Shown: piece by piece, positions 23,470 through 33,663 of the stretch | Layout: each line of letters starts with the position of its first letter | How positions within the stretch are numbered: position 1 is the first letter of the stretch | NCBI RefSeq assembly: GCF_008831285.2 | Contig: NC_045142.1 | Location: forward strand, 19,905,354-19,969,353 | Source of the DNA: Nymphaea colorata | Taxonomy: Eukaryota; Streptophyta; Magnoliopsida; Nymphaeales; Nymphaeaceae | DNA length: 64,000 nt | Direction: 5' to 3' | Notes under the pieces: model-generated | The model's database searches: none | What the model saw: only the letters and a program-made list of their open reading frames with translations | Told to the model about the DNA's origin: nothing | Made by a program: the position numbers and the translations under genes

Positions 23470-25010
23470 GTTCTCCTAAACTGAACCACATAAAACTTTG
23501 TCTCTTTCTTCTTGCCTTTCTCTCTCTTTTTCTTTATATTGTACTCACTGCCAAACAGTAGGTCACTCGAGGGGGAGATCTTTCAAGCTAAATGGATGCC
23601 CTCCCAACTTAAAAGGAGGAAAACAAAGAGCTGGTGGTGCTATTGCCATAGATGGAGATAAAATACATTCTAATGCTTCAGTGTCTATTGTTTTGCCTAA
23701 TCCAAGCAAGGATCAAGCTCATGTTCTAACCATGGATGAATACAATAAGTTAAAACAACTTCTTAAAGATTGAACTGCTCTTGTGCCACAGCCGCCCAAT
23801 GGTCAATCTCGTTTTGCAGGTATGATATATTCACAATCAAGCACATGAATCATTGACAGTGGTGCCTCTGACCACATGTCATCGTCCCTTAATTTTCTGT
23901 CTAATGTTATTGTCTTACAATCACATTATCCCATAAAACTACCAAATGTAACCGTACATGCTACGCATGTTGGTGACACCTCTCTACAACTTTCTTTGAT
24001 ACTAAAAAATGTTTACTACATTCCAAATTGTTCAATCCTGTATCAGTAAGTAAACTTGTTTCACTTACTAAATGTCAAGTCATCTTTGGTTCCAATGGTC
24101 GCTCCTTGCAGGACCTGAATTCTAGGATGATGATTGGACTGGGTAGTTTAGAGATGGCCTGTTCGTATGTAAGATCTCTGATCCTTCACATCAATCATTG
24201 GCATTGAACTGTAGTCTCAAGCGAACAGATATATGGCATCTTAGACTTGGGCATCCATCACATGCCATGAATTATCTATTTTCTCAGCATTAAAATGTAA
24301 ACATTTTATTGTGACATATGCAAACTAACAAAACAGTCTAGATTACCTTTTAATGAAAGCGTCACTTGTTTAAATCATCCATTTGAGTTGTTGCATTGTG
24401 ATATTAGAGGCCATATTCCCAAGCCTTATTTTCTGGAGCACACTATTTTATTACCTTAATTGATGACTATACTAGAGCAGTGTGGGTTTATTTGATGTGA
24501 TTTAAGCATGAAACTACTCATCTATTAAAAGATTTTATCAATATGATAGAAAGGCAATATAAAGCTGAGGTTAAAATTGTTAAAGCTTATAATGGAGTCG
24601 ATTTTTTAAGGGAGATGAATGATTTTTCTCATGAAAAAGCCATTGTTCATCAACACACATGTGTTTATACACCACAACAAAATGGTGTAGTTGAAAGAAA
24701 ACACCATCACATTTAGATGTGGCTCAAGCCCTTAAATTCCAATCTGGTTTGCCTTCGCATTTTTGGGACCAGTGTGTATTGACAGCCGTGTAGTTAATCA
24801 GTCGAACTCCAACAAGTGCTTTACAAAACAAAACTCCTTATGAAAAATATTATTCAAAACAAAAAAAAACCCACGTATTGTCATCTATGCGTCTTTCATT
24901 GTTTGTGTTTTGCAAAAGAACCAAATCCCAAATCTAAATTTGACCAAAGATCACACAGATGTTTTTTTTAGGCTATACATTTGGTCAAAAATCATATATA
25001 TATGTCCATG
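23470..25010 (+). mobile_element. Copia element II, gag to integrase fragment of another lineage
   Basis: The sequence reads a gag zinc knuckle CTHCQTVGHSRGRSFK (23540-23600), then LTMDEYNKLKQLLKD. The protease site IIDSGASDHM (active-site Asp intact) lies near 23850. The GH of the integrase His box follows (HLRLGHPSHAMN, 24238-24275), then the integrase core with LIDDYTRAVWVY and TPQQNGVVERKHHH near 24680. The end is LGYTFGQKSY near 24975. Many stops. No RT or LTRs follow; block P starts at once. Its gag and integrase differ clearly from copia I, so it is a separate insertion. Confidence 0.8.
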
Positions 25011-26095
25011 AACTTCTCCACCCAGCTCTGGAAAGAGAAATCCTCCAACCTCTCACAGTAGATCACTTAGTGCATTTCATTAAGCAATGCATTTATTTAC
25101 ACGCTCAATGCATTATATTGGGTGGCTGTAAAAAATGAGGACTAGGAATAGTTTACGACATGTACATAGCAATGGTTCCTAGTGTTTTTAGCAACAATTA
25201 ACAATGCTTTTAATGACTAATTTTTAATGGTTTAAAAAATTGGAGCATCCAGTACACAAAAGCACAATACATACATATACATACACACATATATCCACCT
25301 ACTTTTTGCTTCTGGGTTTGGTATGTGATTTTACATTTGGTCTAATATCTAGATCCAAAAACCCAACAAAAACTTTCAACCTTTGGTCCATTTTCTAAAA
25401 TAAAAGTAGGTTCTTAAGAGGTTGTTTGGCAAAGTAATACATTGTTGCTGCCCCATGAATCTGTCCTAGCAAATAAGACAGATTGATGGAAGACTTGTTA
25501 CAGTGTTGCATGTACAGTAGGAGACTTTAATAACAATGTGTTACTGTCGTCAGACAGACCCTGATTGTCAGACAGCCCCTGAGGTAACCAGTCTGGTTTG
25601 GAATGAAAAAATTTATGTTAAAAAAGTGAAGGCTTGGTCGGACCTAACTCAACCCTCTGACACCCTAGGTTCGGCAGGTTGACATGACCAAAGAGGAGGG
25701 ATGGATTGGAAAAACTGCAGACGCCCTTTTTGGCCAACTCCAGTGATGTCATTGATCGATTCCTCAATGAGCCATGGATGGTTGCCTGAGTCTTCAACAT
25801 CAATGGGCGATGGCAAACTGCAGATCCTAGACTCTAGATGGTCCATGTGGGCCTGCAGTTTGAGAGTGAGATCGAGGCTGAGAGCTACTTCGTCAATATT
25901 TTGGAAATTTCTTTAGTGAAATGTGAAATCAAGTGGAAACTGAAAGAAACCCCTAAGCACTTCTGAGTCTTTCAAAAAGGGCGATTGATGTTGAATTGGC
26001 TAAATCATGCTTCATTCAGAATCACTTGAATAAAGATTGGTTGGCTGCCTCAAGGCACATAGGGCAACTGGGTGGCAAGTAGTTCATATCCAAGG
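25005..26095. repeat. Duplicated block P, second copy
   Basis: Counterpart of 16216-17420. It begins exactly where the copia II integrase coding ends and finishes inside the 3' end of protease copy B. The block contains the unrecognised minus-strand fragment at 25649-25916. Confidence 0.75.
25618..25916 (-). pseudogene. Unrecognised protein fragment, block P second copy
   Basis: Readings share LQAHMDHLESRICSLP and PIDVEDSGNHPW with the copy at 17068-17259 and continue ESINDITGVGQKGRLQFF. The two copies differ at several codons but keep the frame over about 60 residues. Family unknown. Confidence 0.35.
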
Positions 26096-27170
26096 AGCTC
26101 TTTAGGAGCATAGAAGAGTTCGTAGTTTATGATGTTAGCCACTGCATTTGCCACTTGATCATACACATCCTTTGCATGATAAGCCAGCGTGGTACCCAAG
26201 TCTATAATGATCGATCCGGCATCTCCCAACAATGCAGTCATCTGTGCACCACCAAATTGTATGTTGAGTCTGTTGTTTATGATGCTTATGTCAATTAGGT
26301 TGAGCACATAATACGTGCCTTGAGGACCACCTGGTGCCATCGGCGTTTCTTGAACCTCTTCCTGGCCTGAAAACTCTGCGTCCTTCCCGAATTTGAGCTG
26401 TCCGATGGAATTATTTTCATTGCTATTGGGAGGAAGACAGTAAGCAAATTTCTTATCAATAGAAGAGCCAATCTGATTTACAAGCGAGAGAGGACCACCG
26501 CCGAGGCCAACAAGGCAAGGAACTTCAAGCAAGGCGGGATTAGGAGCGCCATCATGATGAACGCAACCAAAGACAATTTCTGGAAGCTTGACGGTGTGGG
26601 CACCATTGTCAAACCAATCCGAGGCCAGTATCACTTCTACGAAGGATTTGTCTTCATAGGAATATATGAATCCACAAAGTTGGTTGATAGTGCAACCATG
26701 AATGGGCAGTTCCATGCAAGAGCTGGCGGAGCAGGTCTGGCTCTTGTAGGTGGACGACTGAAGTGGATCAAACATTGATGTTTGGCCAGAGCAGGAGTCA
26801 CAAGGACGGCAGTCGTCCATATGAGGTTCCTACCAGTGACTAGAGTGGCCCAGTAGAGGCGGGATGGTGTACCAAGTGAGAGTTTCATGAGATACTCGCC
26901 GAAGCCAGGCATCACAGGGCTGGAGATCATGCTGGTGGTATTGGCAAACCGTGAAGCATTGCGGTGGGAGCACAGAGCCACCTGCACGGCTCGTAGAGCT
27001 AGAGTGGATAAAGGGTCATAGAGAGGTGACAGAGATGAGTCTCGATGAATGAGGTCTATAGAAAAGCCGAGAGGTTTGGAGGCGAATATGGTGGTAAGGT
27101 TAGGCAGTATTGCAAGCAGGATCAGCTGGAGGAGGAGGCGGAATGCTAAGGAGGAGAAGAAGGCAGCCAT
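26050..27170 (-). pseudogene. Nepenthesin/CDR1-like aspartic protease, copy B (inactive, chimeric end)
   Basis: An intronless secreted A1 aspartic protease remnant. The start at 27170 (MAAFFSS) matches copy C and gives a hydrophobic signal peptide (LLLQLILLAIL), then GFSIDLIHRDSSLSPLYDP. The first catalytic motif reads LVTGRNLIW: Asp replaced by Val and Ser by Arg. A frameshift follows at about 26813-26818, before CRPCDSC. The second frame (26820-26050, 256 codons) runs through YSYEDKS, IVFGCVHHDG, KFAYCLPP and the second motif IIIDLGTT (Ser replaced by Leu). Where copy C continues to its C terminus, copy B stops after QLPYVP. This tail comes from block P, so about 90 C-terminal residues are replaced. 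It is the least interrupted of the three copies but cannot be an active A1 protease. Confidence 0.85.
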
Positions 27171-27212
27171 GGTGAGGGCTAAATTGTTGCTGTATTAAGG
27201 AGAAATGTGTTG

Positions 27213-27225
27213 ATATTTATAAATG
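27213..27225 (-). promoter_or_regulatory. TATA box of protease copy B
   Basis: On the minus strand 'catttataaatatca' lies about 45-55 bp upstream of the ATG, in the same position as in copies A and C. Confidence 0.6.
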
Positions 27226-27229
27226 GAAG

Positions 27230-27840
27230 TCATAGTTAAGGTCGTGCTGATGAAGGGAAGGATTTGGATTTGAAAATTGTGGAGAAAAGAAACATGTGGT
27301 CGATCATAATGGAGAAAAGTTAGTAGCATCTTCCAATGGTTAAGCTTTGGTAAATCTCAAAGTGGCTTCTTGGACTTCCACAATTTTTTTTTTTTGTGTC
27401 TTTTCATTTGACTCTGTACAATCATGATCTAAATATTAGTGTTGAAGAGTTTTCAGTTACAAACATTTGAAGACTCTCAAACACAGATATTTGAAGGAAG
27501 GACGCAGACACTTTAACATATTACCTAAGGTGACCGCAATAACTGCTGAATACGTTGGAAGAAGAGATTGTCCTAGTGGTATTTCAAATTTTTTTTATTA
27601 GTGTTGCCTTTGTTAGGCAATAAGGCATGGTAGTCCCTGCTCCAAAAGCTGTCAATTGACCTCCTTAAACCATGAACCTTGAAGTGGTTGAAAATCAAAA
27701 TCTCTCTCCCACACGCTCCTCTCTCTATACATATATATGCAGCTGTCATTCCACCCCACGATGTTATGGATATGCTGATAGTTCATCGGGCAGAGGATCA
27801 TGCGCTGAGGGTTTGCAGGTACGCTATGGTCATTTTGGCC
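27230..27840 (-). promoter_or_regulatory. Upstream module of protease copy B
   Basis: This stretch recurs upstream of copy C (48830-49350) and twice without a gene (49985-50560 and 50830-51192). Landmarks are 'tgtggagaaaagaaacatgtgg', 'gaaggaaggacgcaga', 'aaggtgaccgcaataac', 'ttggaagaagagattgt' and 'gatagttcatc.ggcag' in this order. It presumably held the distal promoter of the protease family. Plus-strand open stretches at 27672-27890 are not convincing genes. Confidence 0.6.
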
Positions 27841-28063
27841 ATATCATTCTATGCCTCTTTTATATTTTTACATATATAGCAGAAAATTAAATGGTGACTT
27901 TGATTCTTCATAGTTAACGACTATTTGATTTGTTATAATGAATGGACGACAGAATACTAAAAAGAAGAAAGTGATAGGTATTTTTGTCATCTAATATTAG
28001 TTTACACTTTCTTTCTCTTCATCTTTATCTCAATCGTTAAGTGGGTGAATGTGAATATGGCCA

Positions 28064-28109
<46 letters not shown>

Positions 28110-28807
28110 TGATTATATCTATTGAATGCTGGATCTTTATTGGTCCTTAAAAATTAAAAACCTGTCATTAAAAAAGTACCAACTATTTATCTTGCGGCAA
28201 TAGTGCATGATGATTTTGCAACTATTTATCATACTTCCAGGCTTTTCATTTTACTCATCTGATAACATTATCTAGCATGTTTGAATGTTATATATATATA
28301 GACATACACACAGACACTTACACACATATATATATATTGCCACCAGAATTGCTTTGTTTGATGCTTCTAGTATGCTTTCTATCTGGAAAGATGCCTAACC
28401 TGACCCTACAAATAACAGACATTATCTATGTCTACAGATGACCTTGCACAATTATATGTGCTGATCTTCTAAACTTGTCATGATTCATTACTTATTTTCC
28501 GATGCTGAAATAAGTACATTTTATTTAGGATCTTGCTCACCCGACGCTAGGAAAGATATCTATAGAATGTACTGATTTTTTTAATTGGTTCAGTCTTAAC
28601 ACAAAAAATAAGGTCGATTGAATGCTAGTTGGGTCTGGCCCATGGCGAACATTTACCAAAGAAACATTCAATTTATGAGTCATTTGACCCAAATCATGAA
28701 AATGTTTAATTGATAACATAATTTTTCTGGTCTGACTAAGAAAAAAAATGATGGCTATTCATTGTCAGACACTTCCAAGATTCTATTATCTAGCAAGGCA
28801 TAGCTTC
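27841..28807. other. Intergenic, AT-rich, no gene seen
   Basis: Contains a long (TA)n microsatellite and a second short one near 28290-28340. I see no coding similarity and no paralogue in the window. Confidence 0.5.
28066..28106. repeat. (TA)n microsatellite
   Basis: About 20 uninterrupted TA units. Confidence 0.95.
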
Positions 28808-28957
28808 AACTTCATCCACATTTTCTTTTCTTTCATGCCTTCTCAGCCTGCAAATCAAAATAAAGTTCTTAATTAAGTACCAATACCAACTTCATCCATT
28901 TTTTCTTTTCCTTTCGTGCCTTCCCAACCTGCAAATCAAAATAAAGTTCTTAATTAA
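28808..28957. repeat. 80-bp tandem duplication
   Basis: Units start at 28808 and 28888 with 'aacttcatcca'. Both end 'caaaataaagttcttaatta'. They differ at a handful of bases. Confidence 0.9.
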
Positions 28958-29144
28958 ATGTTAAAATAAATCATTATTAAAAATTAATTTCTATTTCAAG
29001 TTCAACTTAGAAACAACTCAGATTTCTATCACCCCATCCATCTACAATTTCTTGCCTTCCTGCACCAAATTTCCATATCAATTCTTCATATGGAACCTCC
29101 CTGACAGTAGTAGCTTTATTTTCCTGCTCAATTTTTGCCAGCCC

Positions 29145-29532
29145 CCTCGACAACTGCTCTTTTGAGGGTCTCGACACCTTCGGCCATCCTCGGCATGGTT
29201 AGCTGCCCTGCTGTCACGGCAATGGCCTCTATCTCGCCTTCAGCCCTTGGCCGCCTGCTGGCTCCACGCTCGGCCGAGCACTTCTGTCGTGGCAATGGCG
29301 TCTATCTCACCTTCAGCCCTTGGCCGCCTGCTGGCTCCACGCTCGGCCGAGCACTTCTCGGCTCTTGACCCGACGCACGTGGGTGCCGTGGTCGACACCT
29401 TCGGCCATCCTCGGCATGGGTAGCTGCCCTGCTGTCGCGGGAATGGCCTCTATCTCGCCTTCAGCCCTTGGCCACCTGCTGGCTCCACGCTCGGCCGAGC
29501 ACTTCTCGACAACTGATCTTTTGAGGGTCTTG
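29145..29532. repeat. GC-rich tandem array with ~118-bp unit
   Basis: Two full units (about 29169-29286 and 29391-29508) and one partial unit (29287-29361) carry 'ccttcggccatcctcggcat', 'ttcagcccttggcc' and 'ctccacgctcggccgagcac'. The array is bracketed by near-identical 'tcgacaactg.tcttttgagg' sequences at both ends. It is very rich in G+C, in sharp contrast with the AT-rich neighbourhood. The plus-strand open stretches (29135-29368, 29320-29535) are by-products of the missing AT-rich stops. Confidence 0.85.
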
Positions 29533-30234
29533 TAAGCATAGGTATTGTAAGAATATTGTAAATTTATTTTTGTAATTTGTTAGCAATTAAAAAAAACCTA
29601 AAAATAGTGATAATTCAGAAAAAATCTAGAAAAATGTTTTCTATATAAAACAACTCATTACAATATCACACACATAATAAATATTCATAAATCTTCATCT
29701 ATGGACACAATAATGATAACGACATGATTACGATGATAAAAATTGAGGTCTTAAAGACTTACAATAAATGTTTTACTGTTTTTACATCATATTATCAAAC
29801 AATTAAAATAAGCAACCTATCTATTCACTTTCTTCATGTTTATTATAATATTCAAACTCATTTTGCTTCATTGTCTTCATCCCCTTCAAGTGGAACGTCC
29901 TCACCAGCATATGCAGGCTCACCTTCTTCAATGTTCAAAAGGAGTAGGCCACAATGAGGCCTCCATCCTTTCACATCAAATTCCTGAGATGAACAGTGCT
30001 GCTAAGAGCGTCATTGTCAAAATTCAAAAGCAATTGCAAATTCCAAATAATGGCTATTAATGGTGCTAGGGTCACTCTCAAAAAGCATGTTTTTTCTTCC
30101 AGCAGCCACAATTCCTCATCTGTTCAGTTCAAGCATTCCAAGATAGTCAAACAAACTGAAATATTCATCCCCAAAATATTCCATGTGGTGAAACATGAAG
30201 AGGTAATCAGTAATCTGTGACTCAAGGTGGTCTC
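29533..30234. other. Intergenic, AT-rich
   Basis: Short open stretches only (29724-29957, 29836-30060, 29996-30220). None has a recognisable domain or is repeated elsewhere in the window. Confidence 0.5.
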
Positions 30235-30410
30235 CGTAGCAGAGCTACATCTGGTGTGGGCAATTACCGACATCAGCCTACAAATTTTGCCTTATTTACA
30301 TATGTAAACATAATTGAATTTAGTTTTTTTTTTTTCATATGAGTACCCCTTCAAGTTTAAAATTTAAACTTAGAGTGCCCCTCAATCAGAAATTTCTAGC
30401 TCTGACACTG
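30235..30410. mobile_element. hAT-like MITE, 176 bp, with perfect 8-bp TSD
   Basis: The flanks 30227-30234 and 30411-30418 both read 'gtggtctc'. The ends read 'cgtagcagagcta' (left) and, reversed, 'cagtgtcagagctag' (right), sharing the core 'cagagcta'. The right arm (gag..cccctcaatcagaaatttct) resembles common plant hAT ends of the 'cagtggcggagccagaaatt' type. No coding capacity. Confidence 0.75.
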
Positions 30411-30418
30411 GTGGTCTC

Positions 30419-30879
30419 CCAATATATTAGTTCCATTCGCATGAAAAACTGGACTTTACTTGTTAAACAATAGCATGACATTTTCAATTTGCAATCAAAA
30501 TTGGAAATCATTGATGAGATGCAAGCATGAATGGTAAGAAATAATTTATGGAAACCATTATTGTATCTTATCAAGTTATTTGAGGGTCCCTATCAATAGG
30601 ATGTAGGAAACCAATGGATTTCTTGGATGAATGCCTTCATACATTTTAATGGTTGCATAGATAAACCCTGAGGTCAAAACCTTAAAGGCATAAGGATACG
30701 CCCGCCCTTGAGGGTCTTGCACCGAAAGCAGTTTCTTCTAAATTGATATTGAAAGAATATGATGATTTGTTTTCTTTCAACATCCACTACCCTTTTCTTG
30801 GATACTATAAAGAAAAGTACAAAGTTGTGATTGAGTTTCATGCACAAAGGTGTGCATGCACAAGTGTACACCATAAGGA
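30419..30879. other. Intergenic, nothing recognised
   Basis: Only short open stretches on the minus strand (30386-30574, 30674-30874) with no known domain. No repeat seen. Confidence 0.45.
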
Positions 30880-31105
30880 AAAATAAGGAGGTTGGGTATT
30901 TTCAAATTTTTTTATAAAAAAATATTTACTTTTTAAACTTTTTCGTAACCTCTTCTTGTCCTTTTAAAGTGTTTCTTTTTTTACATTAAACAGAGATATT
31001 TTGGTCCTTGCACACTGGTGAACAATTTTTCGCGCATAAACACCCAAATAACTGTAGATTTTACACGTGGTTTTACTGCATCAATCTTATATTGACGGTA
31101 GGAAA

Positions 31106-31142
<37 letters not shown>

Positions 31143-31709
31143 AAACTAAAGGTAGACATGTGGATTAAGTGTGCTGGCGGCAGAACGAGTTCTTTTAATG
31201 ATGGAGAACTTGAGTCAATAACCCAGGTCTGATGTGAGCACCCCATGTGGGGTGGAGGGCAAGAATTGCTTTTTACTGTGTTGACGAAGAGCTCTGTTGT
31301 CTAAATAATCAGAGAGATCATGTCTCCCTCGATTCCAAGTTTCCAACACATACTTCTTCCATTAGAAAAAAAAAATTACATTTCCTCTACACAGTTTTGA
31401 TACCACATTAACAGTAATCAAGTGATAATTTTCTTTCTTATTTTATTAAACAGTTGATGAACATAAATAGGAAATATTATAATATTGAATTTCATAGATA
31501 AGAAATCGTACCATTAATATACCATGTCTTGAAACTTAAATTTTTAATTGAACCTCTTTCTCTATGACCAAATTTAGAACCCCACTTGGGTCTGGTTCCG
31601 AGCTGCTCTTGTCAACAGCCCGACCTTCACGATAGCTAAAACAAGAACCAAATAAAGGAGAAGACACGGAAAGAATTGGCCCATGCAGAAGGTAGCCAAT
31701 CATAAGGCT
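30880..31709. repeat. 3' flank of UGT copy 1, paralogous to 41214-42092
   Basis: Shared landmarks are 'gcatcaatcttatat', 'gcaccccatgtgg' against 'acaccccatgtggagc', 'gattaacagtaatcaagt' style text, and 'gggtctggttc' near 31590 and 41970. The match shows that the two UGT copies arose by duplication of a segment that included at least 0.8 kb downstream. A (TA)n microsatellite (31108-31140) lies inside. Confidence 0.75.
31108..31140. repeat. (TA)n microsatellite
   Basis: About 16 TA units. The corresponding place near 41275 has only 'tatatata', so the tract expanded in this copy. Confidence 0.9.
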
Positions 31710-32325
31710 TCATAGTTCACCTTTTATGACAGAGAGAAAATCATGGAATCTCCTAAAAGAATCACCGCCCTCTATCATGCTCATCTCGCCATGCTTCTTC
31801 AACTCAACGACCCTCTCTTTGATGCCATGATCACTTAACAAAGCCTCCAACTTGCTCTTGATTTCTTCCTTAGTAACAAGCTCATCACAGACCTGTGTCA
31901 CGCTCAGTCCCACCTTCCAAATATGAACTATGCAACTTTGGTTTTGAAATTGGTCACCAATGTAAGGCCAGCACAACATGGGCACTCCATTGCTCAGCCC
32001 TTCCATGGTCGAATTCCAACCACAGTGGGTTAGAAAGCAGGCTACAGATGGATGTGCCAGCACCTCCTGCTGCGGCGCCCATCCCACGACGAGTCCGTGC
32101 CTTGTTATCCGGTCCATGAATCCTTCAGGGTACAGCGCATCTTGTTTTTCCATGACGCCCGGCCGGCAAACCCAAAGGAAGGGCCTGCCGGTAAGCTCGA
32201 GACCGAGTGCTAGCTCGTCAATTTGGCGCTGGTTGAGCATGGTGGTGCTGCCCAGTGAGACATAGATTACTGAGCCGGCAGGCCACTGATCAAGCCAGTC
32301 AAGGCAGCTCCAGTCTTCCTTGATA
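31710..32325 (-). pseudogene. C-terminal part of UGT copy 1 with intact PSPG box
   Basis: About 205 intact codons covering the UDP-sugar binding half. The motif HCGWNSTMEGLSNGVPM and the closing DQ of the PSPG box are present. The upstream boundary (near 32325) reads 'gatatatcaag' before GAAGACTGG; the AG there does not join exon 1 in frame. Confidence 0.7.
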
Positions 32326-33176
32326 TATCATTAGATTCTTGTTTTTGTGTCCATGACAAATTTTGACTAATCAAAACCCATGTTCAGTTCTGTCCAAAGA
32401 ATACATGTCTTGAGAAAAATGTATAATTCGTCTAAAAGGTGCACCTATTTTTGGCATGAAGTAATACAGTAAGTGATGAATAATTGTATTAGAGTTATGA
32501 AGTGGGATGGGACCTCTCACCTACTCTTCTTGAGTAGGCGAACTTGCACCTAGACTGGTGCTCAGATGTGCAAATGAGCAAGGCTTTTAAAACAATTAGA
32601 TAATAAAACCTGCATACAGGACATGCAGTGAAGAATAATTTATTGCATGTCCTGTATCTTCTGACCAACGCATGCGCAGAAAATAATACTAAAAAACTGT
32701 CGGCAGTTTCTCAATTGAGAAAAAAAAAAGTAAGATTCGACTCTTGGGTTCGTCCACATTAATCTTTCGTCCTTTTTTTACTGTACGTGTAAGAAACACA
32801 AATCATTGCCAAGCATTCCAAAATTCTTAGCTTTGGGAGAAAAAGGAAAAGAAAGTGAAAAGATGTTAAGACTGTGATTGAGAAAGTTAGAAGCCAGGAA
32901 ACATGTCAAACGTGCGCAGAAAAAAATGGAATACATGGTCTGCCACTATGAAGGGTTCAGAAGCTGGGAAAGAAAAGCAATTATGATTAGCAGCAGCCCA
33001 AACTTTGTGGCCTACAAAGGCAATTCAATTCGTTGTCCTACACATATCTATACATTTGGAAACCGCAACTGATTGTTCTCCCATACAAGTTCTACATTTA
33101 AAACTGAATAAACTTAATCGTCAAAAGGAGTAGATTTAAACTGAAACAAGACAAAGAGCAGACAGATTCAATGTAC
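32326..33176 (-). other. Intron and deletion region of UGT copy 1
   Basis: The region is non-coding and has no recognisable UGT sequence, although part of it should correspond to the start of exon 2. It contains a perfect 14-bp inverted repeat (32614-32657). A plus-strand open stretch at 32878-33072 has no known domain. Confidence 0.5.
32614..32657. repeat. Perfect 14-bp inverted repeat (hairpin)
   Basis: 'atacaggacatgca' (32614-32627) and 'tgcatgtcctgtat' (32644-32657) are exact reverse complements, with a 16-base spacer. It lies in the non-coding part of UGT copy 1. Confidence 0.85.
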
Positions 33177-33663
33177 CGTTTTCATCTATGGTTCCAGAGG
33201 CAAGCAACAAAGGAATCTTTTTGAAGATGGCTAAGAACCAAGCGGAAGCCGGCCAGAACACTGCTCTCCTGATTTCTAGCTTCACTGCAACGCTCAGAAG
33301 AGTACCGATCATGCCATCAACTATCATGAACGTTATCTTTCCCTTTTCGTCCTCATTGATCTTCAGAATGAGCTCTTCTAAGAACCTGGGCATGACATGG
33401 AGAATGGCATTCGACATTTCTTTGAAGTTCCATCGATCTTCCTGAGAGTCCACACCGTCCGGTATGGATGTCAAGCGTATACTCCCACTGTACTCGCTGG
33501 TGAAGGTCTCTGGAAGCGACTTCACTATGCGAGAGTGAATGAAATCGGTATTGACAAAGGTGACCATGAAGCCTTCCTCTGCCAGGCGATGGGCGAACTC
33601 CATGAGTGGCTTGACATGGCCCTGTGCAGGAAATGGGAGCAGCAGCACATGTGGTCTCCCCAT
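33177..33663 (-). CDS. Exon 1 of UGT copy 1 (N-terminal acceptor-binding half)
   Basis: 162 intact codons from ATG at 33663, without stop or frameshift. Start choice: MGRPHVLLLPFPAQGH is the usual N terminus of the family. The sequence after NG reads 'gtacat', a plausible donor that leaves a phase-1 junction. Read through, the frame would end 14 codons later (at 33136) with an unrelated tail. The acceptor exon that should follow is truncated. Confidence 0.6.

Larger units (their letters stand above)
31710..33663 (-). pseudogene. UGT83A-like UDP-glycosyltransferase, copy 1 (middle missing)
   Basis: Family-1 glycosyltransferases move sugar from UDP-sugar to small plant metabolites in the cytosol. 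Exon 1 (33177-33663) starts MGRPHVLLLPFPAQGHVKPLM, with the catalytic His of PAQGH and a MIVDG Asp, and ends at GTIDENG before a GT donor. The second part (31710 to about 32325) carries EDWSCLDWLDQWPAGSVIYVSLGS and a complete 44-residue PSPG box (WAPQQEVLAHPS to DQ, including HCGWNS), and ends KGEL. The roughly 75 codons that copy 2 shows before EDWSCLDWLD are absent, and a TGA lies just upstream of EDW. The linker between the two GT-B halves is thus lost. The pieces that remain are clean. The family is sure; the subfamily is by resemblance. Non-function is inferred from the missing segment. Confidence 0.8.

Noticed and set aside
29135-29535. Pro/Ala/Ser-rich frames in the GC-rich array as an extensin-like gene
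   Set aside because: The frame changes between repeat units and there is no signal peptide or SPPPP motif; the repeat explains the openness.
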